From positions 1,948,216 through 2,012,215 of the forward strand of contig NZ_LT605203.1 of assembly GCF_900089495.1 (NCBI RefSeq): a stretch of 64,000 bases of DNA, read 5' to 3'. Below the pieces are notes generated by a model. It did no database searches, had not been told where the DNA came from, and saw only the letters and a program-made list of their open reading frames with translations. Below are positions 1-11,233 of this stretch, piece after piece. Both the position numbers and the translations under genes were made by a program. The stretch is from Thiomonas sp. X19 (GTDB lineage: Bacteria; Pseudomonadota; Gammaproteobacteria; Burkholderiales; Burkholderiaceae_C). Each line of letters begins with the position of its first letter. The first letter of the stretch is position 1.

Positions 1-305
1 GCAACAAGAAGTTGGCCGACATCTGCTTTGTCCTCAACTATGAGGACGTCCATGTGGTGGCCTACGCCCTTAAGAAGTTGGTTGCCGCCGGCCTTGCACA
101 GACCGAGAAGATCGGCAAGGAGGTGTTCTACAGCCCGACATCTGCGGGCGAAGAGGCCGTGTACAAATACCGAGAGGTGCGGGAGCAGTGTCTGATCGCC
201 AATCTTGATGCGCAGATGAACCAGGATCTCGGAGAAGTCGCGCGCATGCTCCGGACCATGAGCGGCCTTTATGACCAAGCGGCGCGCGCTGCTAGTTCAC
301 TCTGA
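1..305 (+). CDS. MarR-type winged-helix regulator, 3' part only
   Basis: The reading frame is open from the left edge of the window, so the N-terminus lies outside it. The visible 101 residues begin NKKLADICFVLN and contain a helix followed by a winged hairpin (ALKKLVAAGL, then a basic turn and KEVFYSPTSAG), as in MarR-family DNA-binding proteins, ending with a helical dimerisation tail rich in Met, Leu and Arg. The TTG at 12 should not be taken as a start, because coding continues upstream of it. It is followed after 134 bp by the oxoprolinase gene on the same strand, so it may regulate that gene, but no operator is evident. Family assignment is moderately sure; the ligand is unknown. Confidence 0.6.
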   Translation, partial: NKKLADICFVLNYEDVHVVAYALKKLVAAGLAQTEKIGKEVFYSPTSAGEEAVYKYREVREQCLIANLDAQMNQDLGEVARMLRTMSGLYDQAARAASSL

Positions 306-439
306 TGCAGTTTTAGTTGAGTGGGCACCTTGGACGTCGCAGCGAAGTCCGTCCCTTGGGACCAGGAAACACTGCGCATCTCCAGCGACTTACTTGAGAG
401 AGTCACTCGATACTCCCTACCAAAACCATCAACATTCCG

Positions 440-4102
<3,663 letters not shown>

Positions 4103-4142
4103 ACTCGCATGTTCACAATGCGCTAGTCCCAGTAGTGTCCGG

Positions 4143-4375
4143 CTAAATCTCGAACAGATTCAATTGGTTAGCGATCAAGGCAAGTTCGTGTTGGGTGCGA
4201 TCGGGCTGCAAGGCGCACGAAAGCTGGGTTTTCTCGAAAACCGAGACCGACAGAATCTGTAGACATGTGTAAAGCGATGCATCGAGGTGAAGCTCCTTTT
4301 TGATGACGGCGGTCAGCACGTACGTGGCAATGGCGCACCAGATTTGCGTCTTCACCGCGTTCTCGCTGGTGGGTT
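4143..4375 (-). pseudogene. IS4-type transposase, C-terminal remnant
   Basis: On the minus strand the frame reads TSENAVKTQIWCAIATYVL, then a stretch rich in Lys, Glu and Leu, ending NQLNLFEI and TAG at 4143. This matches my memory of the C-terminus of IS4-family transposases carrying the DUF4372 region. Only about 75 codons remain of a protein of roughly 380 residues, so it is inactive. The AGTGTCCGG next to the stop at 4134-4142 looks like the inner part of the IS end. It separates the oxoprolinase from the MFS gene. Confidence 0.65.
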
Positions 4376-4530
4376 GGCTTCCGCCACCGCCACAATGTCC
4401 ACCGCCTGGTCTTGCTGCTTGAGTAGCGCATCCAAAAAAATCGAGCCCGCGCTGCGCTGCCTCCGGAGTGTTGGCGCCGACCGAAAATTGACCGTTGGGC
4501 ATGACGGCGGCTGCACCTGCGGTCCGTAAT
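4376..4530. other. unidentified gene remnant
   Basis: Between the IS4 remnant and the MFS stop codon the minus strand has coding-like stretches in two frames: MPNGQFSVGANTPEAAQRGL in one, and DALLKQQDQAVDIVAVAE in the other. They would join through a frameshift next to a run of seven A residues at about 4434-4440. I do not recognise the family. It looks like the tail of a broken gene downstream of the MFS-RidA operon. Confidence 0.3.
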
Positions 4531-5736
4531 TCACCCTTGCTTCTGCAGCAGTTCAGAGTGTCGATGCATGCGCACCGTCCATGCCGCGCCACCCATGGTC
4601 AGCACAAGGCAAAGAACCGTCACACCGGTCCATCCCCATCGGCTCAAGACCAAGGGACCCATGATCGAGCCGGCGGCTCCTGCCGCGTAATAGATGAACA
4701 TATAGACGCTGTAGATTCGACTGCGCGCTTCAGCATCAATCGCCATGAGTCGCGTCTGGTTCGCCACCTGAGCCGCAAAGCAGCCGACGTCGAACAGCAC
4801 GATTCCAGCGATGGTGAGTGGAAGAGACTGTGGCCACAGCCCCAGCATGGCGACACCGGCCATGACCAAGAACAGTCCGGATAGGATCAAGGGGCGAGCA
4901 CCAAAGCGGTCGGCGAGTCGACCGGCGGGGCGTGTTGCCAATAGTCCAGCACCTCCCGCAAAACCCAGTAGACCTGCCTGTGTGGTGTTCAGGTGCAATG
5001 GGGCTGTGGAGACCTGCAGCATCAGTGTGACCCACAACATACTGAACACAAAAAACCAACAGGCCCCGACGAGCGCTCCTTCTCGCAGCAATGCATGCTT
5101 GCGCAGCAGCGTCGGCAGTGACGTCAGCAATGCGGCGTAGCCCTGCGAACTTCGTTCACGCTGATCGGGGAGCAAGCGCAACGACAGAGCGGTAAAGATC
5201 AACGCGCAGAGCCCAAATCCCGTCAACATCATCCGCCAACTGCTGGCCTGCGCCAAGGATCCACCGACGAAGCGACTGAGCAGGATTCCAGCCGAAATGC
5301 CCGCGGCTACCGTTCCAACCATGCGGCCTCGCTGTTGGGGTTCTGCGATGCGAAACGCGATCGTCTGCAGGTGAACGGCGTTCGTGGCCATCGCACCGAC
5401 CCACACACAGGCCAGCAAGAGCGACAAAAACGTGGGAGAAACCGCCGCCCAGAACAACGCCACGGCCAGGAGCCCAAATTGCCAGACCACCAGCCGCGAA
5501 GCACTGAGCCGATCCCCCAAGGGAACCAGCAGCACGATCCCCAGCATGTAACCGATCTGTAGACACCCGGCGATCCATCCTGTCGAAGCAAGCGGGATGT
5601 GGAGTGTCCTGGCCACATCAGGTAAGGCCGGTTGAAGGGCATAGTTATTGGCAATCGCCATCCCCGCCGCAAGGGCGATGAAAGCGGTCAGCCCAGACCC
5701 GTGTTTCTCCAGTTCAGGCTGACAAACCGTATTCAC
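4531..5736 (-). CDS. MFS transporter, 12-TM DHA1-like exporter
   Basis: A 401-residue integral membrane protein with about twelve hydrophobic segments and a major-facilitator motif A variant, LGDRLSASR, in the loop after TM2; the equivalent second-half loop reads GRLADRFGARP. It resembles COG2814-type exporters of small metabolites or drugs; the substrate cannot be read from the sequence. The start is GTG at 5736, supported by GGAG five bases upstream. It lies 14 bp downstream of the ridA stop and is probably cotranscribed with it. The pair is divergent from the TrmB-type regulator, with a palindrome in the shared promoter region, so export is likely under that regulator. Confidence 0.85.
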   Translation of the reverse strand: MNTVCQPELEKHGSGLTAFIALAAGMAIANNYALQPALPDVARTLHIPLASTGWIAGCLQIGYMLGIVLLVPLGDRLSASRLVVWQFGLLAVALFWAAVSPTFLSLLLACVWVGAMATNAVHLQTIAFRIAEPQQRGRMVGTVAAGISAGILLSRFVGGSLAQASSWRMMLTGFGLCALIFTALSLRLLPDQRERSSQGYAALLTSLPTLLRKHALLREGALVGACWFFVFSMLWVTLMLQVSTAPLHLNTTQAGLLGFAGGAGLLATRPAGRLADRFGARPLILSGLFLVMAGVAMLGLWPQSLPLTIAGIVLFDVGCFAAQVANQTRLMAIDAEARSRIYSVYMFIYYAAGAAGSIMGPLVLSRWGWTGVTVLCLVLTMGGAAWTVRMHRHSELLQKQG

Positions 5737-5750
5737 TGAATCTCCGCCGT

Positions 5751-6152
5751 TCAGGATGCGGTCGCGTCGGACTTCGTCTTGACTGCCGTGATCTCGACCT
5801 CGACGAGCATTTCGGGATCAACGAAGGGCAGAACATGCAGCAGGGTCAGAGCGGGCCGAATCGCCCCAAAAACCTCCCCGTGCGCCCTACCAGCATCCTT
5901 CCATGTCTGGATATTCGTGAGATAGAGCCGGCTCTGCACCACGTCATCAAAGCCAAAGCCCGCGTCGGCCAGTACCTTTCCAAGTTTTTCCAAGATATAG
6001 CGTGTCTGTGCGTACACATCGCTGCCGACGACCTTGCCATCGGGACCGCCAGCAGCGGTTGCCGAAACGTAGAGCGAACTTCCGCTTTGAACGGCCCGCG
6101 AATAACCGACGGTTTGCTCCCAAGTCGAGCCTGAGGAATAGAGCTTTCGCAT
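5751..6152 (-). CDS. RidA-family (YjgF/YER057c/UK114) protein
   Basis: This 133-residue cytoplasmic protein has the RidA fold signature: a hydrophobic N-terminal strand after WEQTVGYSRAV, the central QTRYILEKLGKVLADAGFG segment, and the C-terminal arginine region RPALTLLHV with PEMLVEVE. RidA proteins hydrolyse reactive 2-aminoacrylate-type enamines and imines; subfamily members paired with catabolic or export genes often have other, unknown substrates. The ATG at 6152 has GGAG nine bases upstream. The gene heads an operon with the MFS exporter, suggesting that the two deal with the same metabolite. Confidence 0.85.
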   Translation of the reverse strand: MRKLYSSGSTWEQTVGYSRAVQSGSSLYVSATAAGGPDGKVVGSDVYAQTRYILEKLGKVLADAGFGFDDVVQSRLYLTNIQTWKDAGRAHGEVFGAIRPALTLLHVLPFVDPEMLVEVEITAVKTKSDATAS

Positions 6153-6187
6153 GCTGGTGATCTCCGGTTGCGTGCAGTTCCATTAAC

Positions 6188-6207
6188 TACACTACTGCGG
6201 TAGTGTA
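6188..6207. promoter_or_regulatory. perfect palindromic operator between ridA and trmB-type gene
   Basis: The sequence is TACACTAC-TGCG-GTAGTGTA, an exact 8-bp inverted repeat around 4 bp. It lies 36 bp from the ridA start and 35 bp from the regulator start, so it sits in both promoters. TrmB-family operators that I know have the form TACT-N3-AGTA, and the centre here (TACT-GCG-GTAG) is close to that. It is the obvious binding site for the divergent regulator. Confidence 0.7.
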
Positions 6208-6241
6208 TCCATAAACAGAGGACCATGCTAGCCTTTCATGC

Positions 6242-7126
6242 ATGCTCAACAATCCCCTACCAGACGACCTGCTCGCTGCGATGTTGCGCCTCGGTTTCTC
6301 GCAATATGAGGCGCAGGCGTATTGCGCCTTGGTCCAGCAGTCGCCGCTGAATGGGCATGAGGTCGGCAAGCTCTCGCGCGTCCCGCCGTCCAAGATTTAC
6401 GAGACACTGCAGCGCCTGGAGGCCAAAGGAGCCGCGCTGGTGCAACGCTCGGAGCCGGTGCTGTATGCAGCCGTGCCTTACCCGGAAGTCCTGGATGCGA
6501 TCCGCCGCCGGTTCGAGGCGGACCTGTCGCAAGTCGATCGATCGCTCTCCGCGATGCCTGCAGCGCGGGAGCCTGGGCTGGTGTGGTCGCTGCGCCAGCG
6601 CTCTGCAATTGCCGCTGCATTCGACGCGGCAATTCATGCCGCCAGTCGCCGACTGTTCGCGGCGATCTGGGATGAGGAGATGCCCGAGTTTCGCGTCGCG
6701 CTCGAGCAGGCCAGCGCACGTGGCGTCGAGGTTCATGTCGCGGTTTATGGGTCGGCGAGGTTGACGGGCCCCTACTGCTACGACTTGACCGAATGTGGTG
6801 CAAGCGCGCGCGAACGACTCGGGGGCCGTCGCCTGTCGCTGGTGGTTGCCGACGATCGGGACGCCGTGATTGCCGAGTTCGGCACGTCCACAGCGGACGA
6901 AGCTGTGGTCACCGACAATAGCATCCTCGGTTTATTAGCCATCGAGTACGTCAAAGCGGACGTCCTGGGCCGTCTTCTGATCAATGCGATGGGCGCGCGC
7001 CTTTATGAACAAGTGCGCAAAGATCCCCAAGCAACGGCTCTGCTGGAGCCGGATACCGTGGGTACCTTGCAGTCGATGTCGCAACAATCTGACCCGCCCA
7101 AGAAAGGCAAAGGTGGGCGCCATTGA
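6242..7126 (+). CDS. TrmB-type transcriptional regulator
   Basis: The 294-residue protein has an N-terminal winged helix (residues about 1-75; LGFSQYEAQAYCALVQQSP and VPPSKIYETLQRLEAKGAA) and a C-terminal regulatory domain (about 95-270) of the phospholipase-D-like fold found in many TrmB proteins, with SRRLFAAIWDEEMP and a late EFGTSTADEAVVTDN. Known TrmB regulators bind sugars, but bacterial homologues are often divergent from RidA and MFS genes, as here, with other ligands. It faces away from the RidA-MFS operon and shares the palindrome at 6188-6207. The C-terminus ends in a basic tail, KKGKGGRH. Confidence 0.8.
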   Translation: MLNNPLPDDLLAAMLRLGFSQYEAQAYCALVQQSPLNGHEVGKLSRVPPSKIYETLQRLEAKGAALVQRSEPVLYAAVPYPEVLDAIRRRFEADLSQVDRSLSAMPAAREPGLVWSLRQRSAIAAAFDAAIHAASRRLFAAIWDEEMPEFRVALEQASARGVEVHVAVYGSARLTGPYCYDLTECGASARERLGGRRLSLVVADDRDAVIAEFGTSTADEAVVTDNSILGLLAIEYVKADVLGRLLINAMGARLYEQVRKDPQATALLEPDTVGTLQSMSQQSDPPKKGKGGRH

Positions 7127-7149
7127 AAACGAACCGATCGATCTCTGTG

Positions 7150-7177
7150 GGCCTCCCAAGTTCGACACTTGGAGGCC
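7150..7177 (+). terminator. hairpin 24 bp after the TrmB-type gene
   Basis: GGCCTCCCAAG, a 7-base loop, then CTTGGAGGCC form a stem of about 10 bp with one bulged C. The tail is GATTTC with no clear T-run, so terminator strength is doubtful. Its place just after the stop codon fits termination. Confidence 0.45.
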
Positions 7178-7289
7178 GATTTCGGCACGCGCGGGCGGGT
7201 CGCGCGCAGGTCTGAGCGTGTTGAACAATGACTTGAGCGCGCCGCAGCGCCGTTTCATCTGGAATGCTTGTAGTGGCACGCCAGCCGCC

Positions 7290-7740
7290 AGGCGGAGGAC
7301 GTGTGGGCGCTGTCGCAGTTGTAGAAGCAGCTCGAACTCGATGAACTGGCCGGTGCCTGGCGCCGCTCCAAGACCGAGGTCGACGTGCTGGGGTGCCTGC
7401 GTGCCATGGTGTGGAACCGCCTCAGCGACACGCAGAGCAAGCTCGGCGTGTTGCGCTGGCAGGACACGGTGGCCCTGCCGGCGCAGTATGCCTCCTCGCA
7501 GGCGCCGCAGCACCAGCACCTGCTGCGGGCGATGGACGTGATCGACGAACATGCCGACGCCCTCGGTAAGACGCTGTCGATGCTGCTGCGCCTGCTGGTC
7601 GATCAGGATCTATCGGTGGTGTTCTACGACCTCACGACGGTGAGCGTCGCCGGCGAGAGCGAGGTGCCCGGCGACGTGCGCGTGCACGGCATGGGCAAAT
7701 CGGGCAAGGTGGAGCGTCAATGCATGTTCTCGCTGGGTGC
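7290..7740 (+). pseudogene. IS1634/IS4-like transposase, internal fragment
   Basis: The frame reads DVWALSQL, stop (TAG at 7322-7324), KQLELDELAGAW and then continues without stops through FYDLTTVSVAGE to HGMGKSGKVERQCMFSLG. The FYDLTTV and HGxxKSGxxERQ motifs are those of DDE transposases of this group around the first catalytic Asp. The region is broken by the stop, lacks its N-terminus and ends abruptly near 7740, where it runs in frame into an unrelated membrane protein. Confidence 0.6.
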
Positions 7741-8239
7741 GTTCTGGCCGCTCTACGGCGCCGCGACCATTGTCCTGACCCTGCTGCTGCCGCGCATTCT
7801 TCGGTCCATCGACAACCGCCGCGCGCTGGCCGGAACTTGTATCTCAATGATCTTGGGCATCACCCTGATTCTGGTCTGGCCGAGCATCATCGGTCTCGCG
7901 TTGGCGACCATGTTGATCGGCAGTGTGCTCATGCCGGTCGTCATGGTGGTCATGCGCGAAGCGCGCCTGCTTGTACCGCACGACCACACCCGCCTGATCG
8001 CCGCGCTGACCACCGCGTTCGGCAGCGGACAGATCGTCGGGCCGTTGACTGCGGCGTGGCTGGCCGCGCGGCTGCACGGCTTCGATGCGCCGCTGCTGCT
8101 CGCGGCGCTGACCCTCCTTGCGGCAACAGGCCTTGCCATGGTGCGGACACAAAGTGCCATACGTCCCGTGGAACAGGGTGTTGGCGAATGGACGCCCGAT
8201 GCCGCCGATGTAGGGTCTGGGTCTTGCGATGAACCATGA
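7741..8239 (+). pseudogene. MFS transporter, C-terminal half only
   Basis: The 3' part of the open frame encodes about 165 residues with five to six hydrophobic helices (AFWPLYGAATIVLTLLLP, SIIGLALATMLIGSVLMP and so on), ending SCDEP at 8239. It looks like the second half of an MFS protein; the first half is missing and has been replaced by transposase sequence in the same frame. A fused product of 284 residues could start at GTG 7385, but function is unlikely. The stop overlaps the start region of the following nitronate monooxygenase gene, suggesting the two were once an operon. Confidence 0.6.
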
Positions 8240-9012
8240 GGTCCATCATGCCGACGACGAATCCTGCTCTGGCGCGCGCCAACCGCTTCTGCGATGCGAA
8301 CAATCTTCGGATGCCAATCCTGCTGGCGCCGATGGCAGGGGCATGCCCGGCTTCACTCTCGATTGCCGTTGCAAATGCCGGAGGACTCGGCGCTTGCGGC
8401 GCGCTGCTCATGCAGCCCGATGCCATTCGGGACTGGACATCGGCGTTCAGAGCGGGCAGCGACGGGGGATTTCAGATCAACCTGTGGATTCCCGACCCCG
8501 CTCCGATCCGTGACGGCCCAACCGAGGAGGCGATGTGTGCCTTTCTCGGCAACTGGGGTCCACGACCCAGCCGCGAAGATGGCGATGTGCGGATGCCTGA
8601 TTTCGCGGCGCAGTGCGACGCCATTCTGGATATCGGTCCCGCCGTGGTCTCCTCCATCATGGGGATCTACCCATGCGACTTCATCGCGAAAGCGAAGTCG
8701 CGCGGCATCCAGTGGTTTGCAACAGTGACCACAGTCACCGAAGCCCGCCGTGCGGAGCGCGCCGGTGCGGACGCCATCGTCGTTCAAGGCATGGAGGCGG
8801 GCGGGCATCGGGGTGCCTTCAACGCAGCACAAGCCGAGGCCGGCATGGTCGGACTCTTCTCTCTGCTACCAGCCGTCGTCGATGCGGTGCGCGTGCCGGT
8901 GATCCACCCAATCAGATCCAGACATCTGGAGCATTCAGGATACCGGCGGCTCAAGAGGCTGCGCCACCCAGCCCGGAGGCAGGAAGTTGCGGGCCACGAG
9001 CGCACGTTGTAG
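8236..9012 (+). pseudogene. nitronate monooxygenase-like flavoprotein, 3' truncated
   Basis: Residues 1 to about 222 follow the FMN-dependent TIM-barrel family: MPILLAPMAGACPASLSIAV near the N-terminus, and the strand-6 signature GADAIVVQGMEAGGHRG. After DAVRVPVI, at about 8904, the expected ATGGI phosphate-binding loop is absent and the frame runs into the reverse complement of the tail of the neighbouring nitroreductase (8935-9012). At least 80 codons are missing. ATG at 8236 or 8248 could start it. The family oxidises alkyl nitronates or is of unknown specificity; this copy should not bind FMN. Confidence 0.72.
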
Positions 9013-9762
9013 CTGGGCCGAGTCAGCAAGGAGGGTTTCGGGATGGTACTTGAACTTGCTCGAATACCACTGCGCCATTGAAGTGATGCCATGCACGGCC
9101 CAGCATGCCTTCAGTGCAGGGTCGGATTGGTAACGTGCCACAGCGCTCTCTTCACGGCTCGCATAGATCTGCGCGATGTCCGAGTCACTCGGGCAGATAT
9201 ATCTCTCGCGGTGAACCAGCGCCTTCAAAGGCAGTCGGTCACGCTTGGCTGGGTCTTCGTCGGGATGGCCCGCGACAATGCTCGCGATCGGCACGCAGGT
9301 GTCAGGTAGCTCCAGAAATTCGGCAATCTCGGCCATCGCGGTCAACGTCGAGCCCATGTAGCAGATGCCCAGCCCGACCGACTCCAGACCCAGGCAGACG
9401 TTCTGCGCGACAATCATCGCGTCCAAGGCGCTCACATGGTAGCCCATGAAGTTGTTGAAGTTGTCCGCCGCCGCGCCGCGCGCGAGCCAACGGCGTGTGC
9501 GGTAGCTGTCGGCGCAGAAGGTCATGACCAGCGGAGCCTGCAGGATCATGGGCTGGCGCGCGTGCAACTCGTAAAGCTTGGCCTTGCGCTGCGGGTCCTG
9601 CGTGAGCACGATTGAGACGCTGTTGAGGTTGCCCGAGGACGATGCGCCCGCCACCGCCTCCTGGCAGATGCGCAAGACCAGCTCGAGGTCCAGCGGGTCA
9701 GGCCGGTAACGCCGGATTGAGCGGTGCGTGGTCAGGAGTTGGGAGAGGGTTTGTGTGGGCAC
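8935..9762 (-). CDS. nitroreductase-family NADPH-dependent flavin oxidoreductase
   Basis: The start is GTG at 9762, with AAGGA eight bases upstream; the longer open frame to 9939 has no such signal. The 275-residue protein begins VPTQTLSQLLTTHRSIRRY, the classic nitroreductase N-terminal FMN-binding segment, and has ASSSGNLNS, the active-site region GYHVSALDAMIVAQN, and GLGICYMGS. NfsA-type enzymes reduce nitro groups or flavins with NADPH; in biosynthetic clusters relatives act as oxidases or dehydrogenases. It is the last gene of the minus-strand cluster, 169 bp after the aminotransferase, and its 3' end abuts the deletion junction at 8904. A tailoring role is inferred only from position. 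Confidence 0.8.
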   Translation of the reverse strand: MPTQTLSQLLTTHRSIRRYRPDPLDLELVLRICQEAVAGASSSGNLNSVSIVLTQDPQRKAKLYELHARQPMILQAPLVMTFCADSYRTRRWLARGAAADNFNNFMGYHVSALDAMIVAQNVCLGLESVGLGICYMGSTLTAMAEIAEFLELPDTCVPIASIVAGHPDEDPAKRDRLPLKALVHRERYICPSDSDIAQIYASREESAVARYQSDPALKACWAVHGITSMAQWYSSKFKYHPETLLADSAQLQRALVARNFLPPGWVAQPLEPPVS

Positions 9763-9931
9763 GGCGGATGTCCTTTGCGATGTCGGTGAGATGGATCGCG
9801 ATGCGGATGAAGCGTGACAGTGTTCGATGAACAGGCGATGAAGTGTGGCGTGGCGGGATGGCAGGGTCACAGCGGTTAGCGCGCGGTCGCCGCCACCTCG
9901 TTCGGTCCTATCAAAGCAGAGCGCGTGTGCT

Positions 9932-11233
9932 TCACCCAAGCGCGGTTAGGCAGCGCTCCAGGATGTCCAGCCCTTCATCCACCTGGCCGGGCGGTGCCGT
10001 CAACGGCACGAGCAGCCGGATCACGTTGCCTCGCGGCCCGCCCGCAAGCAGCAACAGCCCCTGTGCGCGGGACTCAGCGACCAACCGGGCCGTCAGATCG
10101 GCTGGAGTGTTGCCCGGTGCCTCGCCGGGCACCGCGTCGGCGCCGATTTCGATGGCCACCATCGCTCCGAGGCCGCGCACATCACTTAGCAGTCGCAGTT
10201 GCGACTGCATATGCCGCAGACGGGATTGCAGCTGTTGCCCGAGTTCCTTCGCGCGCGAGAGCAGCCGCTCGTCCTCAATCGCATCGAGCACGGCCAGGGC
10301 TACCGCGCAGGACAGCGGCGTGCCGGCATATGTGCCGCCCAGTCCGCCAGGTACAACGCTGTCCATGATGGTCGCGCGGCCGGTCACGCCCGCGAGTGGA
10401 AAACCGCCCGCGACCGACTTGCCGAAGGTGGTGAGGTCCGCGCTCACACCAGTTTGCTCCATCGCGAAAAAGCTGCCGGTGCGGCCCGCGCCACTCTGGA
10501 TCTCGTCGGCGATGAGCACGATGCCGTACTCATCGCACAGCGCGCGCAGCCGCGCAAGAAAATCGGCGGGTGCCGCATGAAAACCGCCCTCGCCCTGAAC
10601 CGGCTCGACCAAGATTGCGGCGACGTCCTCGGGCGCAGCATCGGCCTGGAAGATGCGCTCGATGCTGGCCATCGCTTCGTCGGTGCTGATGCCCTGGCGT
10701 GCGATTGGAAAGCGCGCGCGAAACACCCCTCCCGGCATCAGCCCCATGCCCGCGGCATAGGGTTTGATTTTGCCGGTCAATGCCAAGGTCATCAGCGTGC
10801 GGCCATGGAAAGCGCCCTCGAACGCGATTAGGCCAACGCGCCGCGTGTGGGCGCGAGCGAGTTTCACCGCGCTCTCCACCGCCTCCGAGCCGGTGGTCAC
10901 GAGCAACGTCCGCTTCTCGAAATCGCCGGGCGCGAGCGCGTTCATGCGCTCGCACACCGCCACGTAGGTCTCATACGGCAGTACGGCAAAGCACGTGTGT
11001 GTGAACCGCGCAAGCTGCTGCTGCGCCGCAGCCACCACCCGAGGGTGCAGGTGGCCGGTGTTAAGCGCCGCGATGCCCCCGGTGAAGTCAATGTAGGCCC
11101 GGCCATCCGTATCCCAGACCGTGGCGTTCAGTGCGCGCGTGGCGTAGACCGGATGCGCCTGATTGACCCCGCGCGCGACCGCCTGACGCCGGCGGCGCTG
11201 CAGGGCATCATTGCTGCTGTGGTTTGGGTTCAC
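9932..11233 (-). CDS. class-III PLP aminotransferase (GabT-like)
   Basis: A 433-residue pyridoxal-phosphate enzyme with the class-III signature: TTGSEAVESAVKLAR (phosphate binding), the aspartate in IADEIQSGAGRTG (about 241-252) and the Schiff-base lysine K272 in TTFGKSVAGGFP. Closest in character to 4-aminobutyrate:2-oxoglutarate aminotransferases, but class-III enzymes also aminate aldehydes and beta-keto acids, and no gabD lies nearby. The start is GTG at 11233, overlapping the halogenase-like gene stop by four bases (GTGA), so the two are translationally coupled. In this setting it may supply the amine or amino acid used by the cluster; that is inference. Confidence 0.88.
   Translation of the reverse strand: MNPNHSSNDALQRRRRQAVARGVNQAHPVYATRALNATVWDTDGRAYIDFTGGIAALNTGHLHPRVVAAAQQQLARFTHTCFAVLPYETYVAVCERMNALAPGDFEKRTLLVTTGSEAVESAVKLARAHTRRVGLIAFEGAFHGRTLMTLALTGKIKPYAAGMGLMPGGVFRARFPIARQGISTDEAMASIERIFQADAAPEDVAAILVEPVQGEGGFHAAPADFLARLRALCDEYGIVLIADEIQSGAGRTGSFFAMEQTGVSADLTTFGKSVAGGFPLAGVTGRATIMDSVVPGGLGGTYAGTPLSCAVALAVLDAIEDERLLSRAKELGQQLQSRLRHMQSQLRLLSDVRGLGAMVAIEIGADAVPGEAPGNTPADLTARLVAESRAQGLLLLAGGPRGNVIRLLVPLTAPPGQVDEGLDILERCLTALG

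Noticed and set aside
9763..9939. N-terminal extension of the nitroreductase up to 9939
   Set aside because: No family similarity before the GTG at 9762, which has a good ribosome binding site; the extension is Arg/His-rich.
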